Source: Oleiharenicola sp. (GTDB lineage: Bacteria > Verrucomicrobiota > Verrucomicrobiia > Opitutales > Opitutaceae). From it: 64,000 bases of DNA. The stretch covers positions 1 through 64,000 of the forward strand of contig JANYDW010000048.1 in assembly GCA_025363455.1 (NCBI GenBank). Direction: 5' to 3'. The notes under the pieces were generated by a model. That model was given only the letters and a program-made list of their open reading frames with translations, made no database searches and was not told where the DNA came from. The position numbers and the translations under genes are program-made. Below are positions 1 to 6,691 of this stretch, piece by piece. The number at the start of each line of letters is the position of its first letter. The stretch's first letter is position 1.

Positions 1-709
1 CGCCATTGAGCAAAGCGACGTGAAGGCCATAATGATCATGCCGAACTTCCACAACCCGCTCGGCTCGCTCATGTCGGACGAGAAGAAGCAGAAGTTCTAC
101 GACCTGCTGTGCGAATACGACCTGCCCGCCATCGAGGACGACATCTACGGCGATACCCACTTCGGCGATGTCCGCCCCAAGCCGCTCAAGGCGTGGGACC
201 GGGATGGCCGCGTGATGCTCTGCTCCTCGTTCGGCAAGACGTTGGCGCCCGGCTTTCACGTCGGCTGGACCGCGCCCGGCCGCTACCTGGAGCGCGTGCG
301 CCGGCTCAAGTTCACCAACACCATGGGCACGCCGCTCGTGCTGCAGAAGACACTCGCCGAGTTCCTCCGCGACGGTGGCTACGACCACCACCTGCGCTCA
401 CTGCGGCGCGCCTATCACCAGCACCTGCACCTTTTCGCCCAGGGCATGCAGCAGCATTTCCCCGAGGGTACGCGTTACAGCCGCCCGCAGGGAGGCAATT
501 TCATCTGGGTCGAGCTCCCGCCCAAGGTGGACACACTCAAGCTGCGCCAAGCCGCGCTCAAGCACCGCATCAACACCGCACCCGGCAATCTCTTTTCCGT
601 GAAGGACCGCTACCGGCACTGCCTGCGCATGAGCTGCAGCGTCCCGTGGTCCGAGGAGATCGGGGCTGCGCTGGGCACGCTCGGCGTGCTTATCAAGGAG
701 CAGCTCTGA
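1..709 (+). CDS. PLP-dependent aminotransferase, C-terminal part (MocR/GntR type), cut by window edge
   Basis: The frame is open from base 2, so the gene begins before the window. What remains is the large and small domains of a fold-type I aminotransferase. The NPLG motif near base 52 is followed by EDDIYGD and then SSFGKTLAPG, whose lysine codon at 236-238 should form the Schiff base with PLP. The sequence most resembles the aminotransferase half of MocR/PdxR-like regulators, which carry an N-terminal GntR winged helix. That half would lie upstream and cannot be seen, so a plain 2-aminoadipate-type transaminase is also possible. The protein ends at TGA 707-709, just before an inverted repeat. 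Confidence 0.85.
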   Translation, partial: AIEQSDVKAIMIMPNFHNPLGSLMSDEKKQKFYDLLCEYDLPAIEDDIYGDTHFGDVRPKPLKAWDRDGRVMLCSSFGKTLAPGFHVGWTAPGRYLERVRRLKFTNTMGTPLVLQKTLAEFLRDGGYDHHLRSLRRAYHQHLHLFAQGMQQHFPEGTRYSRPQGGNFIWVELPPKVDTLKLRQAALKHRINTAPGNLFSVKDRYRHCLRMSCSVPWSEEIGAALGTLGVLIKEQL

Positions 710-712
710 TTA

Positions 713-784
713 AATCGTTCTCGTTCTCTTACTCTTAATCGTTCTCTGCTTTCCGAGAGAAGGAGAAGGATTACGAGAACGATT
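713..784. repeat. Intergenic inverted repeat with AATCGTTCTC units
   Basis: AATCGTTCTCGT at 713-724 has its exact reverse complement ACGAGAACGATT at 773-784. The unit AATCGTTCTC recurs directly at 737-746. A shorter inner pair TTCTCT/AGAGAA brings the arms together. The structure fills the gap between the aminotransferase stop and the EamA transporter start. It could terminate transcription, but it has no T-tract and its direct repeats look more like a small repeat family. Confidence 0.6.
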
Positions 785-827
785 CTTCTCCCTCTCCTAC
801 TTCTTCCTTCATCCCTCTTACTTTTCC

Positions 828-1829
828 GTGTCCGCCTCCTCTCCTCCCGCCTCTCGCGCTGCGCTTATTGCCGGTTTCGCCGCCATCTACCTCATCTGGG
901 GTTCGACCTACCTCGGCATCCGGATCGTCGTTGAGACGGTCCCGGCCTTCCTCATGGCCAGCGTGCGTTTCCTCGTCGCCGGGCTGATCGTCGCCGGCTT
1001 TATTGCCCTCACCAGGGGCTTCAAGGCCACGCGAGCCCAGTGGCGTGACAATGCCATCATCGGCGGTTTCCTCTGCCTTGGCGGTAACGGCCTCGTGTCG
1101 TGGGCCGAGGAGAAGGTGCCCTCCGGCATCGCCACGCTCATCATCTCCGCCGGCCCGGTGTTCATCGTATTGATGGACTGGGGCGTGCATGCGTACTTCA
1201 AGGATGGTAAACGTGGCACTCGCCCCCGCCCGCTCACCTTCGTCGGCCTCGCGCTTGGCTTCATGGGCTTGGGGATACTCGTGGGCCCTGAGGTCTTGGC
1301 CACCGGCGTCGGCAGCCTCGACCCGTGGCGCGTGCTCGCCCTGCTGGCCGCGACCTTCCTGTGGGGCGTCGGCATGATCATCATGCGTTATGTCCACGAC
1401 TCGGCCGAGCCCTTCACCGCGTCCGGCATCCAGATGATCTGTGGCAGCGGCTGGCTCCTGGTCGCAAGTGTGGCGACCGGCGAATTGTCCCGCTTCGATC
1501 CCGGTGCGATCAGTTCGCGCTCGGTCATCGCCTGGACCTACCTTGTTCTCTTCGGCTCGCTCATCGGCTTCAGTACCTTCACTTGGCTAATGAAACACAG
1601 CACCCCCGCCAAAGTGTCAACTTACGCCTACGTGAATCCCATCGTGGCGGTCTTCCTCGGCTGGCTGGTGCTGCATGAGACCGTCAACCCCCGCATCTTC
1701 GTGGCCGCCGCAATCATCATCGCCGGCGTCGCCATCATCACCGTGGCCAAGGCGATCAAACCGGCCGCGGCGAAACCGGCGGAGGAATTGCCTCCGGCCG
1801 CCGAGCCCCTCGCGCGGGATTCGCGCTGA
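828..1829 (+). CDS. EamA/DMT-superfamily drug/metabolite transporter
   Basis: The 333-residue protein has about ten hydrophobic segments arranged as two EamA repeats. The first repeat opens with FAAIYLIWGSTYLGIR, typical of YedA/RhaT-like exporters in the inner membrane. The second begins near LLAATFLWGVGMIIMRY. Length fits the family (about 300) with a short Ala/Pro-rich cytoplasmic tail. The start is a GTG at 828 without a clear Shine-Dalgarno; no ATG lies nearby in frame. Its substrate cannot be told from sequence. The next gene starts one base after its stop, so the two are probably cotranscribed. Confidence 0.85.
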   Translation: MSASSPPASRAALIAGFAAIYLIWGSTYLGIRIVVETVPAFLMASVRFLVAGLIVAGFIALTRGFKATRAQWRDNAIIGGFLCLGGNGLVSWAEEKVPSGIATLIISAGPVFIVLMDWGVHAYFKDGKRGTRPRPLTFVGLALGFMGLGILVGPEVLATGVGSLDPWRVLALLAATFLWGVGMIIMRYVHDSAEPFTASGIQMICGSGWLLVASVATGELSRFDPGAISSRSVIAWTYLVLFGSLIGFSTFTWLMKHSTPAKVSTYAYVNPIVAVFLGWLVLHETVNPRIFVAAAIIIAGVAIITVAKAIKPAAAKPAEELPPAAEPLARDSR

Positions 1830-1830
1830 C

Positions 1831-2556
1831 ATGCCCCGGCTCGCCCTCATCGGAGACCATAACCCTGAGGTCGTCGCCCACCGCGCCATCCCCCTGGCCC
1901 TTGAGCTGGCCCAGAAAAATGTCGGCGTAAGTTTGGCGTGGGACTGGATTGGGACCGACACGATCACAGACGCACCGCGGCAGCTGGCCGGCCATGCCGC
2001 CGTGTGGAGTGTGCCCGGCAGTCCGTACAAGAACATGGTCGGGGCATTAGCCGCCATCCGCTTCGCGCGAGAAACCAAGCGACCTTTCCTCGGCACCTGC
2101 GGTGGCTTCCAGCACGCCTTGATCGAGTTTGCGCGCAACGTCATGGGCGTGACTGGCGCCGACCACGCAGAAACTGCCCAAGTCACTTGTAACCTAATAG
2201 GTGACAAGTTTCCGGAAACCGCCCCGGAACTTGTTGCCACTCCCCTCGCCTGCTCACTGGTCGGGCAGCAGGGCGACGTCACATTCACGCCAGGATCGCA
2301 ACTGGATGCCATCTTCCACGGGCAGCGCGCCCACGAAGGCTACCACTGCAACTACGGACCGAACCCCGCCTATCGCGACCGCTTCGAGTCCGCCGGTCTG
2401 CGCTTCACCGGCTTCGACCCGGAAAACCAAATCCGTGCAATGGAGCGGCCCGGCCATCCTTTCTTCATCGGCACGCGCTTCCAACCCGAGCGTTCCGCCC
2501 TCGCCGGCCGCCGCCACCCCCTGATCGAAGCCTTTGTCCGCGCCGCAACTGCCTGA
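1831..2556 (+). CDS. CTP synthase C-terminal-like class I glutaminase domain, stand-alone, His replaced by Gln
   Basis: The 241-residue protein resembles only the glutaminase half of CTP synthase, starting MPRLALIGD. The nucleophile elbow GTCGGFQHA has the expected Cys. In CTP synthase the triad is completed by a C-terminal HPE motif; here the matching text is RFQPE after GHPFFIG, so the catalytic His is Gln. This matches what is known as the CTP-synthase C-terminal-related (seleno)protein family, whose function is not established. The synthetase half is absent. I chose ATG 1831, one base after the transporter stop; the frame is open further upstream but that part overlaps the transporter and reads as low-complexity. 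Confidence 0.8.
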   Translation: MPRLALIGDHNPEVVAHRAIPLALELAQKNVGVSLAWDWIGTDTITDAPRQLAGHAAVWSVPGSPYKNMVGALAAIRFARETKRPFLGTCGGFQHALIEFARNVMGVTGADHAETAQVTCNLIGDKFPETAPELVATPLACSLVGQQGDVTFTPGSQLDAIFHGQRAHEGYHCNYGPNPAYRDRFESAGLRFTGFDPENQIRAMERPGHPFFIGTRFQPERSALAGRRHPLIEAFVRAATA

Positions 2557-2561
2557 GCGCA

Positions 2562-3146
2562 TCACGTCAGCAGCGGCCCAAGCTCCTGCTTCAGCCTCTG
2601 TCGGGCCCGGTAGAGCCGGTTTTCCACGGCTTTGGGCGTGCAGTCGAGCACCGCGGCAATTTCGGCCATCGACTGCTGTTCGTATTCAAACAGCACCAGC
2701 GCCGTCCGCAAATCTACCGGCAGGGCCGCAACCGCCTTCTGCACCGCTACTCGCTGCTCATTTTGGATCGCCCGGCTGGAGGCCTTAACTCCGGCAGAGC
2801 TGACATCCGCGGTTTCGCCCCCGGCCTCGGTCCACGCGTCGAGCGACAGCGCCGGACGGCGGCGCCACCAACGCAAACGATTCTTCGCCTGGTTGGCAGC
2901 GATGGCAAAACACCACGTCGAGAACTTCGCCCCCGTCCGGTAGCTGGCGCGCTTGGTGTAGATGCGCACGAACACCTCCTGCGCCAGGTCTTCCGCCTCG
3001 GCGGTGTTGCCCACGAGGCGGAAAATAAACCGCTTCAACGGCGCCTCCCAATGCTGCATCAACGGCGCCAGCGTGGCATCGTCGCCCCTCTGCAGGCGGC
3101 CCATGAGTTGCTCGTCGCTCGGGTTGGCGCCCGGGTCGGGTTCCAT
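2562..3146 (-). CDS. ECF-type RNA polymerase sigma factor (CnrH-like position)
   Basis: This 194-residue protein has region 2 (residues about 25-95, with EAEDLAQEVFVRIY) and a region 4 helix-turn-helix (about 130-190, MAEIAAVLDCTPKAVENRL). Region 3 is missing, as in ECF sigma factors. It is the last gene of a three-gene unit read leftwards: membrane anti-sigma, CnrX-like sensor, sigma. The same order is known for cnrYXH of Cupriavidus, which controls a metal-efflux RND pump. The pump genes lie divergently next door, so I infer that this sigma activates them. Only three bases separate it from the sensor gene. Confidence 0.9.
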   Translation of the reverse strand: MEPDPGANPSDEQLMGRLQRGDDATLAPLMQHWEAPLKRFIFRLVGNTAEAEDLAQEVFVRIYTKRASYRTGAKFSTWCFAIAANQAKNRLRWWRRRPALSLDAWTEAGGETADVSSAGVKASSRAIQNEQRVAVQKAVAALPVDLRTALVLFEYEQQSMAEIAAVLDCTPKAVENRLYRARQRLKQELGPLLT

Positions 3147-3149
3147 GCG

Positions 3150-3629
3150 TCAGGGCTTCCCCTTCAAGGCTAGATCAGGGGCCATCTGATGATCGAAATT
3201 TGCAATCTTCGGCAGCACGAGAGCAAGATAACGGCTGCCGTCCTCGGGTGACATTTGCGCCGCCACCTTCCGGACGTGGACGGCGATGGCGGTTTCACAC
3301 GTGGTGCGCAATTCCTGCAGCGTGCGTTCGGCGGCCGCGACCGCCGCCGGATCTTTCCCCTGGCTGGCGGCGAGGGCAGTGCGTGCCTTGGTCGCTTCCT
3401 GGATCATCCGGCAGTGCTCCTCGCAGGACGGGGCGTAATTTTCATGGAGTTTCTTGATCTCGGCAAACTGCCGGTCACTTAGATGGAAATCCGTGCGCAA
3501 CCAGGCCATGGCATCACCCTGTTTCGCCGCGGTGTGCAAGGCCGGTTCGCTGCTCAGCTGATAACAAGCCAACCCCATGGCCACGGCCACGAGAACAAAC
3601 ACTGCCAGGGTGCGCCCGAGGTACTTCAT
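3150..3629 (-). CDS. Periplasmic heavy-metal sensor, CnrX/Spy-like
   Basis: The 159-residue protein has an N-terminal signal anchor (residues 4-25) and a helical periplasmic part rich in charged residues. Possible metal ligands include His, Cys and Met in the stretch LHENYAPSCEEHCRMI. It fits the CnrX/CpxP-like metal sensor group in size and composition. Its ATG overlaps the stop of the upstream anti-sigma gene (ATGA type), and the sigma gene follows after three bases. The expected role is to bind the anti-sigma protein in the periplasm and release the sigma factor when metal is present. Which metal cannot be told. Confidence 0.75.
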   Translation of the reverse strand: MKYLGRTLAVFVLVAVAMGLACYQLSSEPALHTAAKQGDAMAWLRTDFHLSDRQFAEIKKLHENYAPSCEEHCRMIQEATKARTALAASQGKDPAAVAAAERTLQELRTTCETAIAVHVRKVAAQMSPEDGSRYLALVLPKIANFDHQMAPDLALKGKP

Positions 3630-3928
3630 GGCCTGTGCACGGCCTGGACCCTCGGGTCCAGATCCACCAGGTAGGTCACTACAATGGCTTCACGGTCGGC
3701 TCGCACCCGGGCCTGGGCCAGCGCTGTACCGGCATAACCGGCGGTGCCCAGGACCAGCACGGCGACCAACGACCATGCGGCGGTGTGGGCCCGCAGGTAG
3801 GCAGGCCAGGTCGCGCTGTTCCGGCTGCCAATGCGCAGCCAGACCGCGGACCGGAAGTTCGGATCGGCCGGCGGTTTCACCCGCCAACCGCGCAGAACTT
3901 CGGGGAGGCTATCAGGGGAAGTATTCAT
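3626..3928 (-). CDS. Small membrane anti-sigma factor candidate (CnrY-like role)
   Basis: A 100-residue protein starting MNTSPDSLPEVLRGW. The first 65 residues are cytoplasmic and basic (WRVKPPADPNFRSAVWLRI), followed by one membrane helix (AAWSLVAVLVLGTAGYAG) and a short periplasmic tail. That is the layout expected of a CnrY-type anti-sigma protein that holds an ECF sigma at the membrane. An earlier in-frame start at 4069 would extend into the divergent promoter region, so ATG 3928 is preferred. It overlaps the sensor gene by four bases. Assignment rests on topology and operon context more than on a known domain. Confidence 0.65.
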   Translation of the reverse strand: MNTSPDSLPEVLRGWRVKPPADPNFRSAVWLRIGSRNSATWPAYLRAHTAAWSLVAVLVLGTAGYAGTALAQARVRADREAIVVTYLVDLDPRVQAVHRP

Positions 3929-3963
3929 AGGGATTGCGAAGGATAATACACCGGGGCCCGCCC

Positions 3964-4003
3964 AATCCCTCGAATATTCTTTGCGCAGTATTCCCGAGGG
4001 ATT
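3964..4003. promoter_or_regulatory. Dyad between divergent metal-resistance units
   Basis: AATCCCTCG at 3964-3972 is the exact reverse complement of CGAGGGATT at 3995-4003, with a 22-base spacer. A related GGGATT also occurs near 3930 and at 3999-4003. The dyad sits between the anti-sigma start (3928, leftward) and the Cys-rich protein start (4078, rightward). It could be an operator or contain ECF promoter elements for both units. No binding protein can be named from sequence. Confidence 0.4.
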
Positions 4004-4077
4004 CCCGACGCCGCGGTGTATGACTGGAAGACAACCGCACAATCCGTGTGCGATCAAAATCAAATTCAACTCCTCCC

Positions 4078-4299
4078 ATGAAAACAGTCAAACTAGTCAT
4101 CACCGCCGCGCTCTTTGCCGGCCTCACCTCGCTCAGCTTCGCCGGCCCCGGCCCCCAATTCTGGGACCAGCAGACCCGGAACGCCAAGGCACGGATCGCC
4201 GCCGAAGCCAAGGCCAAGACCGACTCCTCCAAACCCGCCACCCAGGTCGTCGCCTGCTGCACCGTCAATTGCAATTGTGCAGCCATGAAGAAATCCTGA
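4078..4299 (+). CDS. Small secreted Cys-rich protein leading the metal-efflux operon
   Basis: The 73-residue product has a clear signal peptide (MKTVKLVITAALFAGLTS...SFAG) and a mature part of about 50 residues. It ends with six Cys-adjacent residues of the pattern ACCTVNCNCAAMKKS, giving four cysteines within seven positions. No known family comes to mind. It is the first gene transcribed away from the sigma/anti-sigma unit and precedes the RND adaptor by 155 bases, with a possible terminator between. A periplasmic metal-binding peptide is a reasonable inference. ATG 4078 was chosen because the signal peptide starts there. Confidence 0.65.
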   Translation: MKTVKLVITAALFAGLTSLSFAGPGPQFWDQQTRNAKARIAAEAKAKTDSSKPATQVVACCTVNCNCAAMKKS

Positions 4300-4321
4300 C
4301 TGCCGCTTGAACGGAACCCCG

Positions 4322-4360
4322 ATCCAGCCGCCGCCATATCTGACGGGGCTGGATTGTTTA
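4322..4360 (+). terminator. Possible intrinsic terminator or attenuator after the Cys-rich protein
   Basis: ATCCAGCC at 4322-4329 pairs with GGCTGGAT at 4347-4354, followed by TGTTTA. The T-tract is poor, so it may only partly stop transcription between the small protein and the RND adaptor gene. Partial termination would give more small protein than pump. Confidence 0.4.
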
Positions 4361-4454
4361 TGCAGCGCAGGCAATATTGCTCCAGTTCCCCAACAGACGC
4401 CTTCAGCCTGATGCTTGATAAGATTCCTTCCTCAGGTCCGTCATCAATCGAACC

Positions 4455-6116
4455 ATGAAAAATATCGTCGTCCTTTTGCTTCTCGCTTTTGTCGCCGTCT
4501 TTCTCGGTGCCGCCGAACCGGCTCACGACCACGCCGTGGTCTACCAATGCCCGATGCACCCGTGGATCAAATCCGACCGGCCCGACGCCAAGTGCACCAT
4601 CTGCGGCATGGCCCTGGTCGCCGCCCCGGCCGGCGACACCGGCGCCACTGATCCCAATCTCGTCACGCTCACGCCCGCCAGCGCGACCGTGATCGGCGTA
4701 CGCACCACCGCGGTGCGCCGCGCCGCGCTCGTCCGCACGCTGCGCGTCACCGGTGTGATCGAAGATGACGACACCCGGCACCGTATCCTGACCGTCCGCA
4801 TTCCCGGTCGGGTGGAAAAACTGTTCATCAACTACGTTGGCGCCGAGGTGCGCGAGGGCGAACCCCTCGCCACGATCTACAGTCCGGAAATGTTGACCGC
4901 CCAGCGCCAGTATACGGAACGCCTCAAGGCTGGTGCCACGGTTTTCAGCGCCTCGGACCGCGCCGCCACCCGTGAACACCTGCTCGAGCTCGGCTTGAAC
5001 GAGCAGGAAGTGGGCATCCTCGAGCATACCTTGGAGCCGACCGCGATGGTGACCATCCGCGCCCCCATGTCCGGCACTGTCGTAGCCCGTCATGTCTACG
5101 AGGGCCAACAACTCAATTTCGAAAAGAACGAAGCGGGGTCCCGCCTCTTTGAGATCGGTGACTTCGGCCTCATGTGGTTCATGTTCGATGCCTATGAGCC
5201 TGACCTCGCGTGGCTGCGCAAGGGCCAGACCGTCGAGGTTTCCACGCCGTCCCTCGGTGGTCGCGTCCTGGCCGCGCCGATCGATTTCATCGATCCCAAC
5301 CTGAACGAGGCGACCCGCACCGCGAAGGTACGCGTCGTCCTGCCCAATCAGGACCGGGCGCTGCTACACAAGCAGACCGCCACCGGCCGGGTGCGGCTGG
5401 AGGTGTCCGACACGCTCCTCGTGCCACGGAGCGCCGTGCTCCAGCATGGCGCCGAACCCGTTGTGTTCGTCGAACAAGCCGACCGCGCCTACCTCGCCCG
5501 GCGCGTGCGGCTGGGCCGCGTCGGCGACGACACCGTGGAGGTGGTCGACGGGTTGAAGGAAGGTGAGCGGGTTGCCAGCGAAGGCGGCCTGATCCTCGAC
5601 GGCCAAGCCCAGCTGGCGCGCGCCGCCGTTACCGGTGAACTCGCCGAGCCGAAGTCCGCCCCGAACGGGCCGGTTCCGGTCCCGGTTTCGACGCGAGCAA
5701 CCGACCGCGACTATGAACAGCTCAAGTTCCTGGCCCTCGCCGCCGCCGATGCCGGCGCCCTGCTCGCCGCCGATGATTTTCCGGGCTACCAGAAAGAACA
5801 GCCGGCGTTGCGTGCCGCCTTGCAGACCTACCTGGCAGGCAGTGAGGAGGCCGCCCGCAGCCCGTTGGCGAAGTTCAAGAACGGCCTGCCCGACCGCCCC
5901 GACCTGCGCGGAGCCAGGCGTGACTTCGAGCCACTCAGCACCGCCTTGGCCGACATGGCTGTGGCGCAACATCTGCAACACCGCGAGAAACTGCACGTCT
6001 TCCAATGCCCAATGTCACCGGTGCTGGGCACCGGTCGTTGGCTTTCGCGCAGCGAGCAGATCCGCAACCCCTTCTTCGGCTCCGCCATGCTGGAGTGCGG
6101 AGAGGAACTGAAATAA
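4455..6116 (+). CDS. RND efflux periplasmic adaptor (CusB-like) with metal-binding domains at both ends
   Basis: This 553-residue protein carries a signal peptide (1-20) and a heavy-metal-binding domain with the Cys pattern YQCPMHPW...CTICGMALV (about 30-56). A membrane-fusion core with barrel-sandwich and beta-barrel parts follows (about 90-400). A C-terminal DUF3347-like domain ends with VFQCPMSP...WLSRSEQIRNPFFG and a late Cys. CusB-type adaptors link the inner-membrane pump to an outer-membrane channel and hand over metal; the extra terminal domains probably catch metal in the periplasm. It is followed by a Spy-like gene and the pump. No outer-membrane channel gene is visible nearby. Confidence 0.9.
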   Translation: MKNIVVLLLLAFVAVFLGAAEPAHDHAVVYQCPMHPWIKSDRPDAKCTICGMALVAAPAGDTGATDPNLVTLTPASATVIGVRTTAVRRAALVRTLRVTGVIEDDDTRHRILTVRIPGRVEKLFINYVGAEVREGEPLATIYSPEMLTAQRQYTERLKAGATVFSASDRAATREHLLELGLNEQEVGILEHTLEPTAMVTIRAPMSGTVVARHVYEGQQLNFEKNEAGSRLFEIGDFGLMWFMFDAYEPDLAWLRKGQTVEVSTPSLGGRVLAAPIDFIDPNLNEATRTAKVRVVLPNQDRALLHKQTATGRVRLEVSDTLLVPRSAVLQHGAEPVVFVEQADRAYLARRVRLGRVGDDTVEVVDGLKEGERVASEGGLILDGQAQLARAAVTGELAEPKSAPNGPVPVPVSTRATDRDYEQLKFLALAAADAGALLAADDFPGYQKEQPALRAALQTYLAGSEEAARSPLAKFKNGLPDRPDLRGARRDFEPLSTALADMAVAQHLQHREKLHVFQCPMSPVLGTGRWLSRSEQIRNPFFGSAMLECGEELK

Positions 6117-6139
6117 ACGACACCAACCCCGCCCTAAAA

Positions 6140-6691
6140 ATGAAACTTATCTCCATCCTGCTTGCCGCGTTCGGTCCCACCCTTGTCACCCAAGCCGGTC
6201 CTTCGCCCTACGCCGGGGAACAGACGCGCCAGATCAAGGCCCTCTCCGAGGGCGAAGTCTCCAGTCTGCTGAGCGGTCACGGCATGGGCTTCGCCCGCGC
6301 AGCGGAATTGAACAGCTATCCCGGCCCACGTCATGTGCTGGACCTGGCCGATGAACTCAAACTCACGCCGGGGCAAACCACCAAACTGACAGCGGTGTTC
6401 GAAACGATGAAGGCCGCGGCCCTGCCGCTCGGTCGCGAGTTGGTCGCGCGAGAAACCGAACTCGACCTCCTGTTCACGGGCAAGCAGGCCACACCGGACG
6501 CGGTGCGGGCGCTTACCCACCAGATCGGACGTTTGCAGGGAGAATTGCGCGCCGTCCACCTGAATGCCCATGTCGCCACGGTCGCCGTCCTGCAAGCCGA
6601 GCAGATCGCCCAATACGATACCCTGCGAGGCTACACGTCGGCCAGGCCCGCCGTCCATGATCCGGCCAGCCACCAAGGGCACCGGCCATGA
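6140..6691 (+). CDS. Periplasmic Spy/CnrX-like helical protein in the efflux operon
   Basis: A 183-residue secreted protein with a signal peptide (MKLISILLAAFGPTLVTQAG) and a mainly helical mature part. LADELKLTPGQTTKLTAVF resembles the LTxxQ turn of Spy/CpxP proteins. It is short for an adaptor and has no transmembrane helix beyond the signal. The ATG at 6140 lies 23 bases after the adaptor stop, and its stop overlaps the pump start (ATGA), so it is translated with the pump. It may sense or buffer metal, in parallel with the CnrX-like protein on the other strand. Confidence 0.7.
   Translation: MKLISILLAAFGPTLVTQAGPSPYAGEQTRQIKALSEGEVSSLLSGHGMGFARAAELNSYPGPRHVLDLADELKLTPGQTTKLTAVFETMKAAALPLGRELVARETELDLLFTGKQATPDAVRALTHQIGRLQGELRAVHLNAHVATVAVLQAEQIAQYDTLRGYTSARPAVHDPASHQGHRP

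Noticed and set aside
3912..5111. A 399-residue minus-strand frame over the Cys-rich gene and the CusB-like gene
   Set aside because: It would cover the divergent promoter and two supported genes; its text has no recognisable domain.
6005..6139. Longer N-terminus for the Spy-like protein
   Set aside because: This stretch overlaps the end of the CusB-like gene, and a good signal peptide starts at 6140.
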